Assembly: GCF_033568475.1 (NCBI RefSeq)
Contig: NC_133122.1
Location: forward strand, 154,063,361 to 154,127,360
Length of the DNA: 64,000 bases
Reading direction: 5' to 3'
Source of the DNA: Henckelia pumila
Lineage: Eukaryota > Streptophyta > Magnoliopsida > Lamiales > Gesneriaceae
Part shown: positions 57,895-64,000 of the stretch, in pieces
Position numbering within the stretch: the stretch's first letter is position 1
Layout of the letters: every line of letters begins with the position of its first letter
Position numbers and translations under genes: made by a program
Notes under the pieces: generated by a model
The model's input: only the letters and a program-made list of their open reading frames with translations
Database searches by the model: none
Told to the model about the DNA's origin: nothing

Positions 57895-58735
57895 GTATAT
57901 ATATATATGAATAGTGTGAGAATCCGAAAAATTTCAGTCATGGAATAAATTTCAGCTGAGGACTGAAAGTTAGTTGAGGTCTGAATTTCAGTCGAGGAAC
58001 AAATTCAGTTGCCGAAGTTCAGTTGAGCTCAAATTCAGTTGAGTTAAGTCAGCAAAAAAAAAATTCAATCGAGCTACAGCTGCTGCTCCAGATTTTAACT
58101 GACACAATAACTCAAATTCATGGCAAATAATGACATTAAATGGGGATCCTAACAATCAGATTTCTCTATATAAATAGCACTCATATTTATGATTAATGGT
58201 TACACCATATTATGAGCAAATACACATAAAAGTGAGTTTGAGCGTCCAGTTGAGCAAAAACAAGCTAATTCCAAGTACAACCAAAATCTGCTTTAGCATT
58301 ATATGTAAATGGGCTTTCAAATTTAAAGCTAATATTATGTTTAAATTCTGTGCAAGCATGTATATCTGTTTTCAAAGTCTGAATATCTGAAATCTATGAT
58401 TTTGATGTACTAATGCTTGTGAACTAATGACAAGAATATATATCTGAACATTTTTCTCTATTTTTATTCTGTTTTGATTTCTCACCTTTTAGAAGATAAA
58501 ATATAAAGGGTTGATATCAGTTAGCCACGAAAATCATAAGTTAATTAATTTGATGCATAATTTGGTTTTGTATTTCTGAATTATATATAAGACTTCAGTT
58601 TTGTTTTGGTTTTTGTATATGTATAAGATATATGTTAAAAACTGATTTTAAAAGCTGAGAACTTACTTTGGATCTTGGATGCATATGGCATGGCCCCATG
58701 CATGGTGCCAATGGGCAGCACCCAACATAGCTTTA
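57156..58735. other. Intergenic spacer, possible LTR remnant
   Basis: AT-rich, with an AT/GTATAT microsatellite at about 57,859-57,908. From 57,913 there are repeated 'ttcagttgag' words, and a TATA-like 'ctatataaatag' stands at 58,166-58,177, which could be the promoter of an old LTR. No gene is seen. Confidence 0.4.
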
Positions 58736-59595
58736 GGCCCCGTTTGGTAGGGGGTATTATGTCAGGATTACCACCTAGTCCGTCATTTGACTCATTTTTA
58801 GCTTCTCGGTTGATAACCTTGCGGCCCGGTATTACAAACCAAAGATGCGGGAAATCGTTGTACAAAGAATTCACCATCAATGCAAGGTATTGGGAATCTC
58901 ACAAGCTACAGTACTAAAGATTATGTGAGTAAATGTCCCTTTCACCCCTCTCCCTAATAAATTATCTTTCGTCTCTCTCCCACGCAACCCAAATGGAGAG
59001 CCTGATCAAAGCTTCCATTTGATTTCCATATTCGCAACGCTTTCAGAGTTCTCGATAAGGATGGTACTGGGTACGTTGTGGTTTCGGATCTCAGGCATAT
59101 ACTCACCAACATTGGGGAGAAGCTGGAGCCTGCTGAGTTTGATTAATAAATCTGTGAAGTGGATGTTGGGTCTGATGGCAAGATCCGGTACGAGGACTCC
59201 ATTACCTGCATGGTCGCATACTTTTTTTTTTTTGAAGGGTAAAGTAAGGTCACACACTTGCCAATAATCTTCAACTTCCAGATCTACCGAAAAATGGTTC
59301 CAAGCGTGAGAAAAAATTTGACAAAGGAGAGTGATTGAAGGCAAGAAAAAGGTTTTGGAATGTTACAAAGGGGTATTTGCAAACTACCGAGGGTACTTGA
59401 TTGTAATAATTGATTGTAAATTTGTATGTGGTTAAAGGGTATATTTGTACAATTATTTATGTGAGTAAACCCTATCCCAACTTTTATAAAACAAACCAAA
59501 CAACCATTGTATTGTATGTTGGTATTATATATCCTCTCATATTTTTTATTTATCCATTATTCTTAATAATCTCATCACATGTACCAAGCAGACCC
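58736..59595. mobile_element. Harbinger/Tourist-type element carrying a captured gene fragment
   Basis: The left end GGCCCCGTTTGGTAGG and reverse-complemented right end GGGTCTGCTTGGTACA agree at 10 of the first 14 bases. TTA flanks it at 58,733-58,735 and 59,596-59,598. Subterminal 'ggtattat' occurs on both sides ('gggtattatgtcagg' left, 'ggtattatatatcc' right). Inside, at 59,017-59,222, is a fragment of a calmodulin-like gene. This is the make-up of a Pack-type element. Confidence 0.72.
59017..59222 (+). pseudogene. Captured CML13/14-like EF-hand gene fragment
   Basis: The plus-strand reading [19 protein letters not shown], then [18 protein letters not shown], two stops, then CEVDVGSDGKIRYEDS and ITCMV. 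This is the C-terminal half of a calmodulin-like protein, closest in pattern to the plant CML13/CML14 type (family knowledge, recalled, not searched). The EF-hand loop [12 protein letters not shown] is seen, as is a second one (DVGSDGKIRYED). The two adjacent TAA triplets stand where a functional copy would have Glu-Trp codons, so it is a dead copy. It lies between transposon termini. Confidence 0.85.
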
Positions 59596-59598
59596 TTA

Positions 59599-60220
59599 GT
59601 ATTATATTAGTAGCAGGGTCGTAGGATGTATTCCAATGAAATGCTATTGATTTTAGAATTTCTCCCATTTACTGAGTGAGAATCATATCATTCACCCACC
59701 CAAATCATCTCAGATAAGACCGTGAAAGAATTAGAAGAGGAAGAAAAGAACCATTTTTGGGGCTTGTGAAGACTGATCGCGATGTCTGTTATTGGAAAAT
59801 TCTGTTCTAATAGTTATTTTAACCAGTGCATTTAGACTCTGGATTTTTCGATTTTGATTGTAAGAGTAATTTGATGTCAATTTATGAAAAGACGATGTAT
59901 TTCAGTTTATGAATTAATGAAAATACTGGTTATTTTCAAAAGTCTGTACTATGAGGTTTGTTATTTAGCGTGAAAACGTTATTTTATGTCAATTAGGCAC
60001 AGCTTCGAGGCGTGACAAGTAGATCTTTTGTTAGATGACCACATATCTTTATTTGTGAGATAGATCAACACTGACAAATAAAAAAATAGTTTTTCATGTG
60101 TCGCCCAAATAAGAGTCGTTTTACAAAATTGACCTATGAGACCGTCTCAAATGAATTTTTATGTGTGTGCATAATTATATTTATATTAATTATGTAAGGA
60201 AATAGGGGTTGCACATAAAC
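59599..60220. other. Spacer with LTR-like fragment
   Basis: The stretch about 59,760-60,019 ends 'gcttcgaggcgtgaca' and shares 'aaagtctgtactatgagg' with the LTR fragment near 17,580, so both belong to one retrotransposon family. No gene is seen. Confidence 0.5.
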
Positions 60221-61002
60221 TGTTTGAGGTGTTGTCACAAGATGTTGACCACTCCTACAATAACACCTTGAGTAACTTGCAGCGGAATAAAATTAAAGCG
60301 TAAATAAAATAAACAAGCAACCAAATAAATAGACTCAATATGATTTAAGCAAGATTATAAAATACTCTTGCAGCGCCTCAGGGCAAAACTTCACTAGAAA
60401 ACAAATCAAAGAGTTTTACAAACCCTAACACTAGTGATTATTGTAAAATTTAATTTCTCAAAACAATTGAGAAAATAAAACATAAAAATAACTTCTAAAA
60501 ATTCTATTCAAAATAGAATAAATAAAATAGAGTAAGGAGTTAAAAATCTTGATGCCAAAAACTTGTATAGTCAAAACACTCTTCAATCAATGATCTTCAA
60601 GTGTTCTTCAAGCATCAAGTAACATTGACCGATTTGAGCTTTCAAAGATCTTCGATCCTTCTGTCAATGTACGTGTATGAAGCTCTTGGAAAATCTCACA
60701 GTCTCTCTCTATCTCTCCTTTCTTGTGAACGCCTATCTCAAAATAAATAGACCAAGAATCCTTCTTCAATATATTTTCTTGTAGGCATAGGATTCCTTTG
60801 ATTTGATCATATCAAATCTATACAAATAAAGAAAGATAAATATTAGATATGATATGTTAAATATTCTAATCAGCTTATGAATATCGCAAATAGGAAATAA
60901 ATCACATAAATAAATATTACTTCATGTCCAAGAAAGACAAAAGATATTTAATAAACTCTTTTTCAAAATAGGATGATTTTAAGAAATAAAATATTCCTTT
61001 CA
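60221..61002 (-). repeat. 3' LTR of a SIRE/Maximus-like copia element
   Basis: Plus-strand ends TGTTTGAGGTGTTG and ATTCCTTTCA, directly followed by a polypurine tract (minus strand) and, upstream of that, an envelope-like ORF. The partner LTR lies outside the window, so the length of 782 bp is set by the TG..CA ends and the tract. Confidence 0.75.
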
Positions 61003-61108
61003 ATCTCCCCCTTTTTGCCTTTCTGGACAAAACATATTTAATTCACAAACATATCAACTAAACTCCCCCTTAATCAAAACTCCCCCTGAATAGATTCTCC
61101 CCCTAAGT
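61003..61108 (-). other. Polypurine tract with three extra copies
   Basis: AGGGGGAG (minus strand) occurs four times: 61,005-61,012 next to the LTR, then 61,063-61,070, 61,080-61,087 and 61,097-61,104. The first, in the context 'gcaaaaagggggagattgaa', is the plus-strand primer. Repeated tracts upstream of the 3' LTR recall SIRE-type elements. Confidence 0.75.
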
Positions 61109-61321
61109 ATATCCAGAGGTGTTGTCGCAAGATGTTGGCAACATCTAGCTTATGACACCTTAAAACAGAAACCATAAGAGCAAGGAGAAACACAATCAAG
61201 AAATCATATCAGAGTTAAAACCACATAAAAGACAGTTTTGATTATGATCAGGAAAAAACTAAACAAATAATAAACAAAAATATAAACTAGCAAAAACAAC
61301 AAAAAAAACTAAAAAAGTAGA

Positions 61322-63294
61322 TTAAAATTGATTGCTCTCAGATTCAGCTTCTTCTGCTTCACTTTCTTCTCCCCCTTTTTGTTCAGAAGGGCCAGCTCCG
61401 CTTAGTAGTGATTCATAGTGAGCCTTTAACCCTTCATAATAAGCTAGGTCAACCTTTGCTTGTGCAATCTTCTGCTCAGCATGCACCAATTGAGCTTGTA
61501 TGAATGTAGGATCAACATCATGAGCAGTAGAGGGGGGAACAAAAAAAGCAGTGGCAGAGGAGGTGTTGGCAGCACCTGCCACAACACCTGCGGCATCAGC
61601 AGACTCAGACCAAGGAAGGTCTATCTTCCGATTTCCTTTGAGCAAAGCAGGTGCGATCTTTAGCAACTCTCCTGGAGCAATAAGTGCTTCATCATCATCC
61701 TTCTCAATCTCTTGAGATAGCAACATAGAATAGATGAGTGATGGATAAGGCAGCTTCAATGTAGGTTGAGCACCATCTACAAAAGCCATGACTGTGTCAA
61801 ACACGAGTCGGCCATAGTTGAATGCAATTCCAGTGCCAATAGCATACAAGACAGGGGCTTGATACTTGGTAACCACACTGGAATTTCCGGATGGAGTCCA
61901 AGTCTTCACAGTAGTTTTATGGAGGACAGAGTAAAAAGAAGTGAGCTTGGCTGCTGACAATTTCTTAGGATGAGCTGGGTAAACATTGACATGTCCTCTA
62001 GTGATGACAGATGTCATCTCATCAGTGGTAGGCAGAGCAGCATCATCAGAAACAGGAGTTTGAAGAAATCCATTTATAATGGCAGGGCTGAAAGCGAAGA
62101 TCTGCCCACGCACATAGACTTTTCCATACTTCATGTATCTAGGATCCTTCACAGCTTCAGTGAGATTTCAGTAGAACTCACGCACCAGTTCTCTGCAATA
62201 AGGACCAGCAGTAGTAACAGTAGACAGTATGTTCCTTACCTCAAAAAATCTCACCATGTTCTGAGCTCCATAGCTCTCAACATCAATGTTATGCTCCTCC
62301 AGAAACTCTCGATTAGAATAGTTCTCTCAGCAATCATCAATCTTCTTGGAGTAAAAAGCAGATGAATAGGACGAGTTTACCTGGTATTCTTCGCCTAAGG
62401 TGTTGTCCAGGGTGTCGGCAACACCTTCCTTAGCACCTTCCTCTTCTTGTTCAGAGTCATCATAATTGGACTCTTCTTCCAACTCCTTCTCAGCATCTGA
62501 ATCTTCACTCGAATCAGAGTTGGAACTATCAGAAGGTTGAGGGCGGCTGTCAGCAAATTCTGCAAGCATCTCCTCGTCTGGTTCATCTTCAGATTCTGGG
62601 ATAGGAGCAGTACCACTGGATGTAGGCTTCTTGCCTTTAGACTTCTTCATTTTAGCCATGAACTGGGCTATTGACATTTCTTCTTCATCGAACAGAACAG
62701 GAGGAACAGTAGATGTCCCCACAACAGTAGGTACAGATGCAGGTGCAATTTTCTCAACAACAGTAGCAGCAACAAGTGGAGTTCCTGATTCAATGGACTC
62801 ACTCTCAGAGGAATCACTTGATGATTTACTTTCAGCGGCAAAAGGAACCGGAATAGCTTCTCCAGACGGTTCCTGGGTACTTGAATTTCCCCTTTTTTGG
62901 CGTACAAGCTTGAAGTCTTCATCAGAGCTCTCATCCCCAGAGGTGAATTCAGTGTCCACCAGAGATGGTCTTGATGGTTGTCCTTTTCCACGGAATCGTT
63001 TGGAGGCAGTGTAATCTGGGTTGTATCCAGCTTGTCTCTTGGATCAGCGAGTTAAGGGTTTCGTGGGAAACACCTTATTCACCACGCTCATGTCTGGTAA
63101 ATTCTCTACATCGATGACATTGCCAGGCTCTCCTGGAGCGATGGAGTCCAGAGGCACAGGTTCCTCCGCAACAGGAATGATTGCTTGCTCAACCACAGGG
63201 TGTGGTGATGTAGGTGTCGTGACACCTTCCGAGCATCTTCCGTATATCCCATCTCAGAACAAATATCATGTGAATCAAAACTTTTTTCTGCCAT
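61322..63294 (-). pseudogene. Envelope-like / 'putative plant transposon protein' ORF of the SIRE-like element (pseudogene)
   Basis: Minus-strand ORF between the missing pol and the 3' LTR. It starts at ATG 63,294 (MAEKSFDSHDICSEMGYTED). A frameshift near 63,230 follows, then VVEQAIIPVAEEPVPLDS in another frame, TGA after PLTR at about 63,047, and a Ser/Glu-rich acidic region (about 62,400-62,960). TGA after IDDC at 62,327 and another after REFY at about 62,173 follow. Then comes the conserved part (KYGKVYVRGQIFAFSPAIIN, GFLQTPVSD) and a coiled-coil end (HAEQKIAQAKVDLAYYEGLK). The conserved part matches the plant domain annotated as 'putative plant transposon protein' or 'envelope-like'. In SIRE-type copia elements an envelope-like ORF sits exactly here. 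Role unproven; this copy is broken. Confidence 0.75.
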
Positions 63295-64000
63295 TAGAAT
63301 GTGAAAGAGTGAACAGAGAAGAAATTTTAGGCAATGGAAAAACAAGAAGTACAGAGGATACAATGGTGCGAAACAAAGCAATGAGATAATATCTTTCCTT
63401 AAACAGATAAGCATACAAACATATAAGGCACCAAATCTTTTCCTATTCTAACTCGGATTCTGAGTAGGCCCCAACGGTAACAAAATCTCCAACGGTAACT
63501 ATGAGGAGAATGGTAACAAATCCGATTTAATTTGGCAATAAATCTCTTCGATTTTTTCCGATAATTTCGGCCCAAATATTTCACCAAATATTTCCAAATT
63601 TAACTCCTCATCAGAATATAACACCACTGAAACAAAATCCAATCACATTCAAATTCAAAAATTCAGAGGATAGGGCAAAAATCACAAATTTTGTTCGATC
63701 AGAATTTTTAACCTTTTGGCTTAGTATATTCACAAATATGCGTGCCCTAATTATGTCTAAAAATAGAGTGTGACATAAAAAATAAAATGCAATTTTATGC
63801 ACAAATAAATGTTGACAAGTGAGGTGTTATCCACGATATTGGCAACATCTCCCAGCAACACTTCAGGATTCAAAAAAATTATTATATCCAATTCATTATT
63901 TTTGTAGAAGTGGTAGCATGCACACTAAAGGAACGATCTTCAAATGGACCCTTTTAGGTAGCTTTTTCCATTTGCTTCTGATTATCAATCAAATTTGATG
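63295..64000 (-). other. Internal region of the SIRE-like element, upstream of the envelope-like ORF
   Basis: AT-rich non-coding stretch with another copy of the 'ggtgtt..ttggcaacatc' motif at 63,821-63,868. The element continues past the window end, where pol would be expected on the minus strand. Confidence 0.45.

Noticed and set aside
59017..59222. Functional calmodulin-like gene
   Set aside because: Two adjacent stop codons, no start, missing first half, and position between transposon ends show a dead captured fragment.

Overview
This is a stretch of AT-rich plant nuclear DNA. The evidence is introns with GT..AG borders, a plant-type mitochondrial porin, a plant DUF761 protein, and plant lineages of LTR retrotransposon, hAT, CACTA, Harbinger/Tourist and SINE elements. 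An asterid eudicot seems likely, but that is inference. There is no prokaryotic or organellar feature, CRISPR array or rRNA.

Positions 1-17,000 are the gene-bearing part. A six-exon VDAC/porin gene lies on the minus strand at 2,995-7,628 and gives a complete 275-residue protein. A single-exon GT31-type glycosyltransferase lies at 9,360-10,304, also minus. A small DUF761 protein with its own TATA box lies at 14,030-14,383, plus. The spacers carry short elements: MITEs at 431-978, 1,311-1,631, 1,960-2,609, 13,104-13,418 and 15,329-16,128 (with another MITE inside it), and a SINE at 8,287-8,502 with an 18-bp target duplication.

Positions 17,000-55,900 are a deeply nested transposon stack. The base is an old hAT element with a DUF4371/TTF-type transposase on the minus strand. 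It is split by a 182-bp hAT MITE (18,503-18,684), by a 24.5-kb CACTA interval (19,666-44,190, 3-bp duplication AAT), and by a 10.3-kb Ty3/gypsy Tat-type retrotransposon (45,001-55,264, duplication GAATA). The CACTA element holds a Tourist MITE (22,610-23,027) and a decayed Ty3/gypsy chromovirus (24,272-42,210). The chromovirus integrase is in turn split by a young Ty1/copia element (27,495-36,364, duplication ATGTG). The Tat element has gag-pol broken by one apparent 1-nt deletion, an extra archaeal-type RNase H, and a spliced antisense gene with a 'putative gypsy type transposon' domain.

Positions 55,900-64,000 hold a decayed solo-LTR-like stretch, a Harbinger/Tourist-type element (58,736-59,595) that has captured part of a calmodulin-like CML13/14-type gene, and the 3' part of a Ty1/copia SIRE/Maximus-like element. 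That part comprises a 3' LTR at 60,221-61,002, repeated polypurine tracts and a broken envelope-like ORF at 61,322-63,294. Its 5' part lies beyond the window.

Only the porin, the glycosyltransferase and the DUF761 protein look like working host genes. The rest is mobile DNA whose nesting order, target duplications and LTR similarity give a relative history: hAT oldest, then MITE/CACTA/Tat, then chromovirus, then copia.
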